Source of the DNA: Mycetohabitans endofungorum
Lineage (GTDB): Bacteria > Pseudomonadota > Gammaproteobacteria > Burkholderiales > Burkholderiaceae
Direction of reading: 5' to 3'
NCBI RefSeq assembly: GCF_037477895.1
Contig: NZ_CP132744.1
Location: 620,001-684,000 of the forward strand
DNA: 64,000 nucleotides
Under the pieces are notes generated by a model. That model saw only the letters and a program-made list of their open reading frames with translations. It was not told where the DNA came from and searched no databases. Position 1 is the stretch's first letter. Each line of letters starts with the position of its first letter. This document shows positions 35,297-47,025 of this stretch, piece after piece. The position numbers and the translations under genes are program-made.

Positions 35297-35932
35297 TTAC
35301 TTCAATGATTTATAGCCGTCCTGAGACGCATTGAGCATCCGCTCCACATAGCGCGCAATCATATCGACTTCGAGATTGACCGCGTCGCCAACGCGCAGGT
35401 ATCGCAGCGTGGTCATTTGTATCGTGTGCGGGATCACGTTAATCGAGAATTTGCACCCATCGTCCAGATCTTGCACGGCATTGACTGTTAGGCTGACACC
35501 ATTGACCGTGATCGACCCCTTGTGCGCAAAGTACTTCGCAAGCGACGATGGCGCGACGATGCACAATTCGTGCGATTCGCCTACCGGATCGAAGCGGCTG
35601 ACCTGGCCAAGCCCATCGACATGTCCGCTGACCAGGTGGCCGCCCAGGCGTTCATGCGCATGCAGCGCTTTTTCGAGGTTCACTTCGCCGGGTTGTGCGA
35701 GCCCGGCGGTGCAGTTCAGCGTTTCCCGTGACACATCGACTTCGAACTGCGTCGATGTCTTGTCCACGACCGTCAAGCATGCGCCTTGCACTGCGATGCT
35801 GTCGCCCAACCCGACATCGGACAGATCGAGCGTGCCGGCGGCGATCGACAGGCGCACGCCGTCCTTGATGGACGTGCCCAGCGGGGTGACCGATTCAATG
35901 CGGCCGATCGCCGCGACGATGCCTGTGAACAT
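35297..35932 (-). CDS. ribE: Riboflavin synthase alpha chain
   Basis: Converts two ribityllumazine molecules to riboflavin. The 211-residue protein begins MFTGIVAAIGRIESV, the family start, and has two lumazine-binding repeats: one with SIAVQGACLTVVD (about residue 40) and one with GSITVNGVSLTVNAV (about residue 140). An upstream in-frame ATG (35950) overlaps the ribD stop by ATGA, so translation may start there or be coupled to ribD. The length is normal. Confidence 0.95.
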   Translation of the reverse strand: MFTGIVAAIGRIESVTPLGTSIKDGVRLSIAAGTLDLSDVGLGDSIAVQGACLTVVDKTSTQFEVDVSRETLNCTAGLAQPGEVNLEKALHAHERLGGHLVSGHVDGLGQVSRFDPVGESHELCIVAPSSLAKYFAHKGSITVNGVSLTVNAVQDLDDGCKFSINVIPHTIQMTTLRYLRVGDAVNLEVDMIARYVERMLNASQDGYKSLK

Positions 35933-35946
35933 ACGAGAGAATCCCT

Positions 35947-37095
35947 TCATTGTGAGCGCGGATCGCCCGTTTGCGGTGCGTTGTCAGATTCGGCCGACAC
36001 AAGCCTGGCGAGGACCCGTAGATCGTCGCCGATCCGCTCGATCGAATGATATCGGAGCCGCACCCGCCGATCGAGCGCCGGCGGCGGCTCGAGGTTGAAC
36101 ATGCCGGTCGCGTTGCCGAGCAGGGCCGGAGCGATGTAAAGCAGCAGCTCGTCGACGCAGCCTTCGCGCAACAATGAGCCGTTGAGCTTGTAGCCCGCCT
36201 CGACATGCAATTCGTTGACGCCACGTGCAGCGAGCAGCCGTAGCGCAGCCGGCAGGTCAACCTTGCCGGACCGGTTCGGCAACGCAATCACTTCGGCGCC
36301 GGCCGCGCGCAACGCATGCGCACGCGGGGCGAATTCTCCGTCGTCGCGCGCGCAGATGACCAGCGGTGGCGCGCCGGCTAAAATCCTTGCATTCAGTGGC
36401 ACGTCCAGACGGCTGTCCACCAGCACGCGCAGCGGTTGGCGAGGCGTGGGCACCGCGCGCACGGTCATCTGCGGATCGTCTTCGCGTACCGTGCCGATGC
36501 CGGTGAGGGTCGCGCACGCGCGGGCGCGCCATGTGTGTCCGTCCGTGCGCGCGGCGTTCGACGTGATCCACTGGCTTTGACCGTTCGGCAACGCGGTGCG
36601 ACCGTCTAACGTCGCGGCGAGCTTGAGTCGCACCCACGGAACGCCACGCGTCATGCGTGACACGAAGCCGATGTTTAACTCTTGCGCCTCGTGCGCAAGC
36701 AGTCCGCAGCGCACGTCTATGCCCGCATCGCGCAGGATGGCCAGGCCACGGCCGCTGACCTGCGGGTTCGGATCCTCCATCGCGACGATTATCCGCGCCA
36801 TGCCGGCTTCGACCAGCGTGTTCGCGCAAGGTGGCGTGCGACCGAAATGGCTGCAAGGCTCTAGCGTCACATAGGCAGTGGCGCCGGCGGGAGTGTAGCC
36901 GCGCGAGCGGGCGTCTTTCAGCGCGCGGATTTCCGCGTGGTCCTGTCCGGCCGGCTGCGTGAAGCCTTCGCCAATGACTTCACCGTCCTTGACGAGCACG
37001 CATCCCACGCGCGGGTTCGGCGACGTCGTGTATAACCCGCGCTCGGCGAGCACGAGCGCGCGTTGCATCTGCAGGCGATCAAAGTCTGAGAACAT
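35947..37095 (-). CDS. ribD: Bifunctional diaminohydroxyphosphoribosylaminopyrimidine deaminase / 5-amino-6-(5-phosphoribosylamino)uracil reductase
   Basis: Does the second and third steps of riboflavin synthesis. The N-terminal deaminase domain (about 1-145) has the zinc histidine and catalytic glutamate in DHAEIRAL, and zinc cysteines in EPCSHFGRTPPC. The C-terminal reductase domain (about 150-375) has VRLKLAATLDGRTALPNGQS (quoted in part). At 382 residues it has the usual length. It is coupled to ribE by ATGA and follows hemL by 15 bases. Confidence 0.95.
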   Translation of the reverse strand: MFSDFDRLQMQRALVLAERGLYTTSPNPRVGCVLVKDGEVIGEGFTQPAGQDHAEIRALKDARSRGYTPAGATAYVTLEPCSHFGRTPPCANTLVEAGMARIIVAMEDPNPQVSGRGLAILRDAGIDVRCGLLAHEAQELNIGFVSRMTRGVPWVRLKLAATLDGRTALPNGQSQWITSNAARTDGHTWRARACATLTGIGTVREDDPQMTVRAVPTPRQPLRVLVDSRLDVPLNARILAGAPPLVICARDDGEFAPRAHALRAAGAEVIALPNRSGKVDLPAALRLLAARGVNELHVEAGYKLNGSLLREGCVDELLLYIAPALLGNATGMFNLEPPPALDRRVRLRYHSIERIGDDLRVLARLVSAESDNAPQTGDPRSQ

Positions 37096-37110
37096 GGCAG
37101 GGGCCGGTGC

Positions 37111-38394
<1,284 letters not shown>

Positions 38395-38521
38395 CGAATC
38401 CATCCCGCGTTGCAGCAATGACATCCGTGCATTGTACCGGAGCGGCGCGCGCGGCGCCGTCGCGTACAATGAGGTCCTTAATTGATGAAAGGCCGTGTGC
38501 GCGGCCTCCCGCAGTCTCTCC

Positions 38522-39739
38522 ATGCCCGATTTTCCGACTGCTCGCCGCTGGCCCGATTGGCGCTTGATTCTCTTGCTTGGCGGGCTCGCCGCGTGTGGCC
38601 CGATCTCGATCGACATGTACTTGCCGAGCCTGCCGTCGCTGGCAGTGGCGTTCGACATCAGTGCGTCGGCCGCACAAGTGACGCTGACCAGCTTCATGTT
38701 CGGCTTCTCGATTGGCATGCTACTGTATGGCCCATTGTCCGACGCCTATGGTAGGCGCCCGATCTTGATCGGCGGTATCGTGCTGTATGGACTGGCCAGC
38801 ATTGCCTGTGCGCTAGCGCCGTCGATCGGCTGGCTGATCGCAGTACGCTTCCTGCAGGCGCTGGGCGCCGGCGCTGCGTCGGTGCTCGCGCGCGCGATTG
38901 CGCGAGATGCGCATGGCCCCACCGATGCGGCCCGCGTGCTGTCGATGCTGGCCATCGTTACGTCAATCGGGCCGTTGCTCGCGCCGCTGGTGGGCGGGCA
39001 GTTGCTACTGCTCGGCGGCTGGCGCGCGGTGTTTGTGTCGCTGGCGCTGTTCGGCGCAGCCTGCGCCATCACGGCGGTGCGCAAGATTCCGGAAACGTGG
39101 CCGTCGCACAAGCGGCATGAGAACGCGCTCAGCGCGTCATTCGCCGTGTACGGGCGCTTGCTGACCGACCCGGTGGCATGGGGCCACATGCTCTGCGGTG
39201 GCATGGCGTTCGCCGGCATGTTCGCGTACATCACGGCCACGCCGTTCGTCTACATCGATTACTTCCATGTGTCGGCGCAGGCCTATGGGTTGTTTTTTGC
39301 GCTGAACATCGTCGGCATCATGGCGGGAAATGTCCTCAATGTACGGCTGGTCGGCGCACTCGGCGCGCTGCGCATGATCTCGGCCTCGTCGCTGGTGTGC
39401 TTGCTCGCCTCGCTCGGAGTGTTCATGGCCTGCACCACCGGCTGGGGCGGCCTGCGCTCGATCGTCGCGACGCTATTTTTTGTGGTTAGCGTGGTCGGTG
39501 TGCTCGGCGCGAACTGCACAACTGATCTGATGCACCGTTATCCGCGCAACGCCGGTGCAGCGGCGGCGGTGTTCGGCGCGATGCAACTGGCGCTCGGCGC
39601 GTTGTCGAGCCTAGCGGTCGGTGCGTTGCAGGATGGCTCGCCACGCGCCATGGGGATCGTGATCGGCGTCTGCGGCGTGTTGACCTATGTCGGATATCAG
39701 CTTGTGGCCCGCTCGCACCGGTTACCGGCGATGGGTTGA
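38522..39739 (+). CDS. Bcr/CflA-family MFS multidrug transporter
   Basis: Inner-membrane drug:proton antiporter of about 405 residues with twelve hydrophobic segments. The N-terminal [19 protein letters not shown] is diagnostic of the Bcr/CflA (DHA1) group. The A-loop motif is [11 protein letters not shown]. The antiporter motif region lies near [21 protein letters not shown] (quoted in part). The ATG at 38522 is used. It is divergent from hemL and convergent with the MarR regulator gene that follows it. Confidence 0.9.
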   Translation: MPDFPTARRWPDWRLILLLGGLAACGPISIDMYLPSLPSLAVAFDISASAAQVTLTSFMFGFSIGMLLYGPLSDAYGRRPILIGGIVLYGLASIACALAPSIGWLIAVRFLQALGAGAASVLARAIARDAHGPTDAARVLSMLAIVTSIGPLLAPLVGGQLLLLGGWRAVFVSLALFGAACAITAVRKIPETWPSHKRHENALSASFAVYGRLLTDPVAWGHMLCGGMAFAGMFAYITATPFVYIDYFHVSAQAYGLFFALNIVGIMAGNVLNVRLVGALGALRMISASSLVCLLASLGVFMACTTGWGGLRSIVATLFFVVSVVGVLGANCTTDLMHRYPRNAGAAAAVFGAMQLALGALSSLAVGALQDGSPRAMGIVIGVCGVLTYVGYQLVARSHRLPAMG

Positions 39740-39843
39740 GTGCCGGCTAGCGGTCGCGTGCCGACCAGCGGCGCGGCAGCGGGAGCGCAGAGCACAGGGG
39801 CGCAGCGGCGAAAGGGGCCGGCGACAGCGCGGCCAGGCGGGTT

Positions 39844-40350
39844 TTAGTCAGCTGTATCGCTCATTGGGCGCTTGGCCCAACGCGACGCATCGCCACCACT
39901 GTCAGGGGGGGCATCGCCGGGCAGCGTCTCGATCAACGTGTCCAGCAGGCGGTAGGCCTCGGCGAGTGTCTGCACGCCGATCTTGTTCTCCAATGACCGG
40001 TATTGTTCGTCAACCAGCGGGCTAATCCGCTTGACGAGGGCCTGGCTTTGCGGCGTTAGGCTCACGATCACTTTGCGCTGGTCGGACGCGACGCGCGAAC
40101 GACGGATCAGTCCGTCCCGATCCATCCGTTCAAGCACCCCGGTCAGGCTCGGACTGAGAATGCAGCAAATTTTCGCGAGCTGTCCAGCTTCCATTTCCTG
40201 ACGCGGATGGTCGTTCAGCGCGCGTATGATTCGCCACTGTTGCTCGGTCAGCGAGAATTGCTTGAGCATCGGGCGGAACATGCTCATGACGCTTTCGCGG
40301 GCCTGGAGTAGGAGCATCGCAAGGTTGCGATGGTCGAATTCACCGGTCAT
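39844..40350 (-). CDS. MarR-family transcriptional regulator
   Basis: A winged-helix repressor of 168 residues. The recognition helix region is EAGQLAKICCILSPSLTGVL and the wing SDQRKVIVSLTPQSQALV. The start, LLLQARESVMSMFRPML and SLTEQQWRIIRAL, is close to the HpaR/HpcR type that controls aromatic catabolism, but no such genes lie here. The adjacent convergent MFS pump is a possible target. An acidic/serine tail follows the last helix. Confidence 0.88.
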   Translation of the reverse strand: MTGEFDHRNLAMLLLQARESVMSMFRPMLKQFSLTEQQWRIIRALNDHPRQEMEAGQLAKICCILSPSLTGVLERMDRDGLIRRSRVASDQRKVIVSLTPQSQALVKRISPLVDEQYRSLENKIGVQTLAEAYRLLDTLIETLPGDAPPDSGGDASRWAKRPMSDTAD

Positions 40351-40559
40351 CGTCGTGTGGAGTCAGGCGTGTAGCGAAGCGGCTTATTATACGTTCCACG
40401 ATGCGGTGCTCACGCGCGGTGTCTGATCTTGCCGACAATCATGCCGATCGGGATAACAGCAATGCAGCTGACGCATCACCGGGCGCCGCGCGGCGCAGCA
40501 ATGCGGGCAGGTGATGCTTATTTGTGTGGGATGACAAAACAATGGTCGTGCGCCAGCCG

Positions 40560-40856
40560 TCATGCAATGCGCTGCTCGGTCTTTGAGTCGAACAACACCG
40601 CCTTGGAGAGGTTGAACAGTAGCGACATGGACTGCTGCGGCCGCGGATCGGAGGCCGGATGCACGCGGGACACCACCCGCTTGCCGTTGACCGGCGAGAA
40701 GACCAGCAGACGATCGTCGTGCCCAGGCGCTGGTGCATCACACCGGTGCATCAGCTTGATCTCCGAGCGCTTCTCGATGTGCAACTTCGCATCGAGGTTG
40801 GACAGCAGTTCGTCAAATAGGAAGGTGAATTGTGCGCGCACAATGTCCTTTAACAT
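40560..40856 (-). pseudogene. Remnant of a UgpC/MsmK-type sugar ABC transporter ATPase
   Basis: Two pieces of an ABC ATPase are fused by a large deletion. The first (near 40740-40840) has FLFDELLSNLDAKL, a Walker B/D-loop with the normal DEP changed to DEL, then EIKLMHR. Right after, the family sequence LGTTIV continues in another frame (frameshift at about 40740). The last piece, SLLFNLSKAVLFDSKTEQRI, matches the end of sn-glycerol-3-phosphate/sugar-importer ATPases. Walker A and the signature are gone. In relatives a glucose ABC transporter lies beside zwf. Confidence 0.8.
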
Positions 40857-41003
40857 GACGGTGTGCCTGCGCGGCGACTGCTACGCTTCGTGACAAACGG
40901 TGTCGAGTGACCATTCGCTTGCTCCTGTCGGACCGCCAGATCGCACGGCAACGGATTGATATAACGAAGTTTTCGTTGCACTAAATGTACCGTTTGCTCA
41001 AAA

Positions 41004-41020
41004 TTGTAGCTAAACTACAA
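41004..41020 (+). promoter_or_regulatory. HexR-like operator upstream of zwf
   Basis: The palindrome TTGTAGCTAAACTACAA fits the known HexR site (TGTA-n-TACA type, TTGT...ACAA). It lies about 100 bases before the zwf start, in an A+T-rich promoter-like stretch. The third gene of the operon encodes a HexR/RpiR domain fused to glucokinase, the likely binder. Confidence 0.7.
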
Positions 41021-41117
41021 TTTATCGTCGAAAATATTTTTATCGGGCTACGGCCGATTGCGCGCCTTGCGCGACGGCCTACCCGAGCCAAATTTCCAAC
41101 GTCACCGTCAACACACA

Positions 41118-42575
41118 ATGCAAGTTGATCCAGGCTTTACGTTCGTCCTTTTCGGCGGCACCGGCGATTTGTCGATGCGCAAGATCTTGCCGGCGTTGTA
41201 CCAGGCGCACCGCGGCGGCATGCTGCTTGCGGCAGGCAGAATCGTTGCGGTCGCGCGTGGCATCGGCGACCGCAACGCGTACGTGCAATGGATGCACACG
41301 CATGTGCGCCAGCACGTGAAGCCGGCCGGCGACGATGCTTCGTGGAACAGCTTTCTCGAGCGAATACTATTCGTGCAGATCGATCTCGGACAGCCGGAGG
41401 ATTATGCGTTGCTACGCGATGCGATTTCGCCGCTGCCTGGCATTCGGGTGTTCTATTTGGCTACCGGGCCGTCGCTATTCGTGTCGATCTGCCGTGCACT
41501 GGCGACTGTGGGCTTGAGCGATGGCGCGCGCATCGTGCTGGAGAAGCCGCTTGGCTATGACCTGGAGTCGTCCAACGCGATCAATGACGCGGTCGGCGAG
41601 ATCTTCGCGGAAGGCCAGATCTACCGGATCGATCACTACCTGGGCAAGGAGCCTGTTCAGAACCTGCTCGCGCTGCGTTTCGGCAACGCACTGTTCGAGC
41701 CGCTGTGGCGCCGAGAGTGGGTCGAGAGCATCCAAATCACAATCGCCGAAGAATTGGGCGTCGAGGGACGGGGCGACTTCTACGACAATACCGGCGCGTT
41801 GCGCGACATGGTGCAGAACCACCTGTTGCAGCTGCTGTCGATCGTGGCGATGGAGCCGCCTCACTCGATGGGGGCCGACGCGGTGCGCGATGAAAAACTG
41901 CGCGTGCTGCGCGCGCTCAAGCCCGTCGAGCCCCGCGACATCAGTCGCGTTGCGGTACGCGGCCAGTATCAGGCGGGCGTGGTCAAGGGTGCCGCGGTGC
42001 CGGCTTATGTGACCGAGCATGGCGTGAGCGCATCAAGCACGACCGAGACCTTCGTCGCGTTGAAGGTCGAAATCGAGAACTGGCGCTGGGCCGGCGTGCC
42101 GTTTTTCCTGCGCACCGGCAAGCGGCTTGCCGAGCGCGTTGCGGAAATCGTCGTCAACTTCCGCGCAGTCCCGCACTCGGCGCTCGGTCCAACGGCGCTG
42201 CGCAATGGCGCCAATCGTCTGGTGATCCGGCTGCAGCCCAACGAATCGATCCGGTTATATTGCCAGGCCAAGCAGCCCGGTGAGGGGATGAATTTGCAAA
42301 GCGTGCACTTGGATCTGGCGTTCGACCAGTTCTTCAAGGAAGATCGCATGGAAGCCTACCAGCGCCTGTTGTTGGACGTGATCAACGGCCGGCTGGCGTT
42401 GTTCGTGCATCGGGACGAGCAGGAGGCGGCATGGAAGTGGGTCGAGCCGATCTTGGACGAATGGGCTCGTCCCGGCACGTCGCCCAAGCCGTACGCGGCG
42501 GGGACGTGGGGACCGGCTGCAGCGAGCGCGATGCTCGCCCAGCATGGTACATGCTGGCTCGAAGAAGAGAACTAG
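41118..42575 (+). CDS. zwf: Glucose-6-phosphate 1-dehydrogenase
   Basis: Oxidises glucose-6-phosphate to 6-phosphogluconolactone, making NADPH. The 485-residue protein has FVLFGGTGDLSMRKILPALY (cofactor site, quoted as 20 residues) and the active-site RIDHYLGKEPVQN with its histidine and lysine. The ATG at 41118 is the family start; the frame is open from 41058 without support. It is the first gene of zwf-pgl-glk/hexR, behind the HexR-like palindrome. Confidence 0.96.
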   Translation: MQVDPGFTFVLFGGTGDLSMRKILPALYQAHRGGMLLAAGRIVAVARGIGDRNAYVQWMHTHVRQHVKPAGDDASWNSFLERILFVQIDLGQPEDYALLRDAISPLPGIRVFYLATGPSLFVSICRALATVGLSDGARIVLEKPLGYDLESSNAINDAVGEIFAEGQIYRIDHYLGKEPVQNLLALRFGNALFEPLWRREWVESIQITIAEELGVEGRGDFYDNTGALRDMVQNHLLQLLSIVAMEPPHSMGADAVRDEKLRVLRALKPVEPRDISRVAVRGQYQAGVVKGAAVPAYVTEHGVSASSTTETFVALKVEIENWRWAGVPFFLRTGKRLAERVAEIVVNFRAVPHSALGPTALRNGANRLVIRLQPNESIRLYCQAKQPGEGMNLQSVHLDLAFDQFFKEDRMEAYQRLLLDVINGRLALFVHRDEQEAAWKWVEPILDEWARPGTSPKPYAAGTWGPAAASAMLAQHGTCWLEEEN

Positions 42576-42657
42576 CAGGCACGCCACGCTTGTTTGAATC
42601 GCAGGGACCGGCCCGCCCGCAATGTCGGTGGGCGGTCGAAGGGAGTACGGAGGAGAA

Positions 42658-43344
42658 GTGATCGAGCTTCACGCTTTTGACGATGCGCGCGCCCAGCAGG
42701 ACGCGCTGTCGCAGGCGGTCGGCGATGCGTTGCAGTCGTCGCTGGCCGCGCGTATCGGCGCGGCTCGTGCCACGCTCGCGGTGTCGGGCGGCACGAGCCC
42801 ACGGCCGTTCTTGCACGCTTTGTCGCGGCGCGCGCTCGACTGGACGCGCATCGACGTCACCCTGGTCGACGATCGTTGGGTCCCGCCAATGCATGCCGAC
42901 AGCAACGCGCGACTCGTGCGCGACACGTTGCTGCAGCACGCGGCGCGCGAAGCAGTGTTCCAGCCGCTGGTAGACGTCGACCAGGCGCCTGCCGCCCACG
43001 TCGCGGCACTGAACGCGGATGCCTCGCGCGCACTGCCCGACGTGGCCGTGCTCGGCATGGGCGAGGATGGCCACACGGCGTCGATCTTCGCCGATGCGCC
43101 ACAGTGGGATCTGGCTACACGGACCCACGAGCGCTATGTACTGGTCCAGCCGCGGCAGGCGCCGCATCTGCGGGTCAGCTTGTCGCTGTCGGCACTCAGG
43201 CAAATCGGCCGGCTGTTTCTGTTAGTCTCCGGGCAGCGCAAGCTGGACGTGCTGCGCGCCGCGATCGAGCATCCACAACACAACGCCATCTCCAAGCTGG
43301 CCAACGATACGGGAGTCAACGTCGATGCCTACTGGTGCGCCTAA
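42658..43344 (+). CDS. pgl: 6-phosphogluconolactonase
   Basis: Hydrolyses 6-phosphogluconolactone to 6-phosphogluconate. The protein of about 228 residues has [16 protein letters not shown] for phosphate binding, [20 protein letters not shown] (substrate site) and [12 protein letters not shown]. The GTG at 42658 is placed by similarity and a GGAG stretch just upstream; an ATG at 42622 is also in frame. It overlaps the next gene by 20 bases, consistent with coupled translation. Confidence 0.93.
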   Translation: MIELHAFDDARAQQDALSQAVGDALQSSLAARIGAARATLAVSGGTSPRPFLHALSRRALDWTRIDVTLVDDRWVPPMHADSNARLVRDTLLQHAAREAVFQPLVDVDQAPAAHVAALNADASRALPDVAVLGMGEDGHTASIFADAPQWDLATRTHERYVLVQPRQAPHLRVSLSLSALRQIGRLFLLVSGQRKLDVLRAAIEHPQHNAISKLANDTGVNVDAYWCA

Positions 43345-45244
43345 GGCAGTGCTCGCGCGTGAGAGTCCACATCCGGATGGCCCGCGGCTGCTTGCCGACG
43401 TAGGCGGCACCAATGCGCGCTTCGCACTGGAATTCGGACCGGGGCAGATTGACGATATTCGTGTATACCCTTGTGCGGATTATCCGGGCATCGCCGCTGC
43501 GATCCGCAAGTTCCTGAAGGACAGTAAGATCGGTCGCGTGAACCACGCGGCCATTGCGATCGCTAATCCCGTCGATGGCGATCAGGTGCAGATGACCAAC
43601 CGTAACTGGAGTTTTTCGATCGAGGCCACGCGTCGCGCATTAGGCTTTGATACGCTGTTGGTGGTCAACGACTTTACCGCGTTGGCGATGGCGCTGCCGG
43701 GTCTATCCGATGCACAACGCGCGCAGATTGGCGGCGGCGTACGCCGGCACAACAGTGTGATCGGGCTGCTCGGGCCGGGCACGGGTTTGGGCGTGTCAGG
43801 CTTGATTCCCGCAAACGACCGCTGGATCGCGCTGGGCAGTGAGGGCGGACATGCCACCTTCTCGCCGCAGGACGAGCGCGAGGATCGGGTGTTGCATTAT
43901 GCGCGCAAGAAGTGGTCGCATGTGTCGTTCGAGCGAGTTTGCGCAGGACCGGGGCTGGCACTGATCTACCGCGCGCTTGCCGCATGCGAGAACAAACGGT
44001 TTGGCCCGCAACTCGAGCCGGCTGACGTGGTGCGGCGCGCGCAGGCGGCCGAGCCGCTCGCGCTGGAGGCAGTGGAGTGCTTCTGCGCAGTGCTTGGCAC
44101 ATTTGCCGGCAATCTCGCAGTCACACTCGGCGCGCTGGGTGGCATTTATATCGGCGGCGGTGTCATCCCACATCTGGGCGAGTTGTTTTCGACTTCGCCG
44201 TTTCGTGCACGGTTCGAGGCGAAGGGCCGTTTCCAGGCGTACCTGGCGAACATCCCGACCTTCGTGATCACCGCGCAATATCCGGCCTTCCTCGGCGTGT
44301 CTGCGATCCTGGCCGAGCAACTCGGGCATCGTGCCGGCGGCGGATCAGCCGTGTTCGAGCGCATCCGGCAGATGCGCGACGTGCTCACGCCGGCCGAGCG
44401 GCGCGTAGCTGACTTGGCGTTGGACCACCCGCGCTCGATCGTCAACGATCCGATCATCGACATCGCGCGCAAGGCCGATGTGAGCCAGCCGACCGTGATC
44501 CGCTTCTGTCGCTCGTTTGGCTGCCAGGGACTGTCCGACTTCAAGCTGAAGCTGGCCACTGGCCTGACTGGCACGAACTCGGTTAGCCACAGCCAGGTCC
44601 ACCTGGGCGACTCGGCGACCGACTTTGGCGTGAAGGTGCTCGACAACACCGTGTCGGCGATCCTGCAGCTGCGCGAGCATATGAACTTCGACAACGTCGA
44701 GCGCGCGATCGACATGCTGCACAGCGCGCGGCGCATTGAATTCTACGGCCTGGGCAATTCGAACATCGTCGCTCAGGATGCGCACTACAAGTTTTTCCGC
44801 TTTGGCATCCCGACCATTGCATACGGCGACCTGTACATGCAGGCCGCGTCTGCCGCGTTGCTGGGCAAGGGCGATGTGATCGTCGCCGTCTCTAAGTCCG
44901 GCAAGGCGCCGGAGTTGCTGCGCGTGCTGGAGGTGGCAATGCAGGCTGGCGCGCAAGTCATTGCGATCACGTCGAGCAACACGCCGTTGGCCAAGCGTGC
45001 GAGCGTCGTGCTGGAAACGGACCCTATCGAGATCCGCGACTCGCAGGTGTCGATGATCTCGCGCGTGTTGCACCTGCTGGTGATCGACGTCTTGGCGGTC
45101 GGCGTCGCGATCCGGCGCGCGTTACCTGACGTGGGCATGCAGCAGGTGGTCGAGGCGGTGCGCGGGCATACCGACGAAGACGCCGCGGCGGTGCTGGACT
45201 GGCTCAGTCACGGCGCGGCATTGGAGCGGCGTGATACGCAATAA
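43325..45244 (+). CDS. Bifunctional glucokinase / HexR-type (RpiR/SIS) transcriptional regulator
   Basis: A 639-residue fusion known from Burkholderiaceae. Residues 1 to about 335 are a glucokinase with the ATP/glucose motif [15 protein letters not shown] and [11 protein letters not shown]. Around 345-425 comes an RpiR-type helix-turn-helix ([20 protein letters not shown]), then a SIS domain (about 455-600, [19 protein letters not shown]). The kinase part makes glucose-6-phosphate. The regulator part, by analogy to HexR, should sense 2-keto-3-deoxy-6-phosphogluconate and repress zwf. The palindrome at 41004 is the likely operator, which would make this autoregulatory. Confidence 0.93.
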   Translation: MPTGAPKAVLARESPHPDGPRLLADVGGTNARFALEFGPGQIDDIRVYPCADYPGIAAAIRKFLKDSKIGRVNHAAIAIANPVDGDQVQMTNRNWSFSIEATRRALGFDTLLVVNDFTALAMALPGLSDAQRAQIGGGVRRHNSVIGLLGPGTGLGVSGLIPANDRWIALGSEGGHATFSPQDEREDRVLHYARKKWSHVSFERVCAGPGLALIYRALAACENKRFGPQLEPADVVRRAQAAEPLALEAVECFCAVLGTFAGNLAVTLGALGGIYIGGGVIPHLGELFSTSPFRARFEAKGRFQAYLANIPTFVITAQYPAFLGVSAILAEQLGHRAGGGSAVFERIRQMRDVLTPAERRVADLALDHPRSIVNDPIIDIARKADVSQPTVIRFCRSFGCQGLSDFKLKLATGLTGTNSVSHSQVHLGDSATDFGVKVLDNTVSAILQLREHMNFDNVERAIDMLHSARRIEFYGLGNSNIVAQDAHYKFFRFGIPTIAYGDLYMQAASAALLGKGDVIVAVSKSGKAPELLRVLEVAMQAGAQVIAITSSNTPLAKRASVVLETDPIEIRDSQVSMISRVLHLLVIDVLAVGVAIRRALPDVGMQQVVEAVRGHTDEDAAAVLDWLSHGAALERRDTQ

Positions 45245-45321
45245 AAACGGTGCGGTCCATACGAATCAGCACCGATACGCGCCTCTGGCCGCCGCGAGAA
45301 ACCCTAGTGCCGTTCCGCGTT

Positions 45322-45339
45322 CGCCACGCCGGCGTGGCG
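45322..45339. terminator. 18-base perfect palindrome between convergent genes
   Basis: CGCCACGCCGGCGTGGCG, its own reverse complement, lies between the glucokinase/HexR stop and the hisP stop. It could act as a terminator for both strands, though no long T tract follows. The rest of 45245-45488 has nothing I can support. Confidence 0.4.
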
Positions 45340-45488
45340 GCGGCTCCATCTGTCGTTGTCGTGCCAGCCGGTCAGAACACGTGCTGAATGTCCGCGTAGA
45401 CGCCGGCCCAACCGCGGAGCGTTGTTGGTCACCGCACTTGCAGATCGATCGACACCCAACCGGTTGCTGGGGACGAGCCAACCGATGG

Positions 45489-46268
45489 CTACTTCAGGCT
45501 GCCGGACAGGAATTGCTTGAGCCGCTCGCTCTTTGTGCGGCCGAATACCTCATCCGGCGGCCCTTGTTCCTCGACGCGGCCTTGATGCAGGAACATCACA
45601 TGGCTTGACACGTTGCGCGCAAACGCCATTTCATGCGTTACGACGATCATCGTGCGGCCTTCTTCGGCTAGCGTTTGCATCACCTTCAGCACTTCGCCGA
45701 CCAACTCAGGGTCCAACGCCGAGGTCGGCTCGTCAAACAGCATCACATCCGGGTGCATTGCCAGCGCGCGGGCGATGGCCACTCGCTGCTGCTGCCCACC
45801 GGACAGGTGCGACGGGTATTTCTTCTCGACCGATGCGCCGAGTCCAACCTTGTCCAGGTACTCGCGCGCCCGCTCCTGCGCCTGCGCGCGCGACAGGCCC
45901 AACACGTGCACGGGTGCCTCGGTGAGGTTTTCCAGTACCGTCATGTGTGACCACAGGTTGAAGTGCTGGAATACCATCGCCAGCTGGGTGCGCACGCGCT
46001 GCAACTGCTTGGCGTCGGCGACTTTCAGGTTGCCGGCGCGATCCGGTGCGGTCTTGACCTCGATGCCGTCCACATAGATCCGGCCCGCATTGGGCTGCTC
46101 CAGAAAGTTCACGCATCGCAGGAACGTGCTTTTGCCGGAGCCCGACGAACCGATGATGCTGATCACATCGCCGGCCTTGGCCTCGAGCGAAATACCTTTG
46201 AGTACCTCCTGGCTGCCATAGCGTTTGTGCAGATCATCAACGAACAACTTAGACATGGGCGAATTCAT
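45489..46268 (-). CDS. hisP: Amino-acid ABC transporter ATP-binding protein (HisP-like)
   Basis: ATPase of a polar amino acid importer (lysine/arginine/ornithine or histidine type). It has Walker [18 protein letters not shown]-loop FQHFNLW, signature [16 protein letters not shown] and Walker [13 protein letters not shown]. Length 259; a second ATG at 46256 also fits the family start. It follows the permease gene hisM by 28 bases. The symbol is a family assignment; substrate is not certain. Confidence 0.9.
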   Translation of the reverse strand: MNSPMSKLFVDDLHKRYGSQEVLKGISLEAKAGDVISIIGSSGSGKSTFLRCVNFLEQPNAGRIYVDGIEVKTAPDRAGNLKVADAKQLQRVRTQLAMVFQHFNLWSHMTVLENLTEAPVHVLGLSRAQAQERAREYLDKVGLGASVEKKYPSHLSGGQQQRVAIARALAMHPDVMLFDEPTSALDPELVGEVLKVMQTLAEEGRTMIVVTHEMAFARNVSSHVMFLHQGRVEEQGPPDEVFGRTKSERLKQFLSGSLK

Positions 46269-46296
46269 CGCGTGTTGAGCCTTTCACGGATTGAAC

Positions 46297-47010
46297 TTAT
46301 TGACCTTGCGGTCGTAGGTAGGCCAGCCAGCGCTGCTCGGCGCGCCGAAATAGACCCACCAGTGTGAACGAAATGCCCAAATAGAGCAGCGCGGCAATGC
46401 CGAACGCCTCGAACGATTGATACGTGGCCGAGTTGACGTCGCGTGCGATCTTCAAGATGTCCGGCACCGTCGCGGTGAAGGCGACCGTGGTGGCGTGCAG
46501 CATCAGGATCACTTCGTTGCTGTAGTACGGCAGCGCCCGGCGCAGCGCCGAGGGCAGGATCACGCGCCGGTAGAGCGCGAAGCCGGACATGCCGTACGCG
46601 CGCGCGGCCTCCATCTCACCGTACGGCGTCGCGCGGATCGCGCCGGCGAAAATCTCGGTGGTATAAGCACAAGTGTTCAGCGTGAACGCCAGCAGGGTGC
46701 AGTACATTCCCTGCCGGAAGAACGCATTGAGAAAGTCGTGCGAACGCACAAGCTCCAGACTGTAGATGCCGGTGTAGCACAGCAGCAACTGCACGTAGAG
46801 CGGGGTGCCGCGGAATATATAGGTATACAGCCAGACCGGGACGCTGATCCACCTGTGTCGAGATACGCGCGCGACCGCAAGCGGAATCGACAGGCAGAAA
46901 CCGATGCCAATCGACACGACCAGCAGCCACAATGTGATGGCCACGCCGGTGATATTGTAGCCATCGGTGAACAGATAGGCTTTCCAGTAGGTATGTAGCA
47001 GTTCGATCAT
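46297..47010 (-). CDS. hisM: Amino-acid ABC transporter permease (HisM-like)
   Basis: Inner-membrane permease of 237 residues with five or so membrane spans. The EAA loop, EMEAARAYGMSGFALYRRVI, contacts the ATPase. The N-terminal YNITGVAITLWLLVVSIGIG and RGTPLYVQLLLCYTG motifs are typical of the polar-amino-acid HisM/GlnP family. It is 15 bases downstream of hisQ on the minus strand. Confidence 0.9.
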   Translation of the reverse strand: MIELLHTYWKAYLFTDGYNITGVAITLWLLVVSIGIGFCLSIPLAVARVSRHRWISVPVWLYTYIFRGTPLYVQLLLCYTGIYSLELVRSHDFLNAFFRQGMYCTLLAFTLNTCAYTTEIFAGAIRATPYGEMEAARAYGMSGFALYRRVILPSALRRALPYYSNEVILMLHATTVAFTATVPDILKIARDVNSATYQSFEAFGIAALLYLGISFTLVGLFRRAEQRWLAYLRPQGQ

Positions 47011-47025
47011 TGTCGCGACCGGGTA

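Noticed and set aside
34868..37110. FMN riboswitch for the rib genes
   Set aside because: I looked upstream of ribE, ribD and ribBA and saw no RFN-type conserved core.
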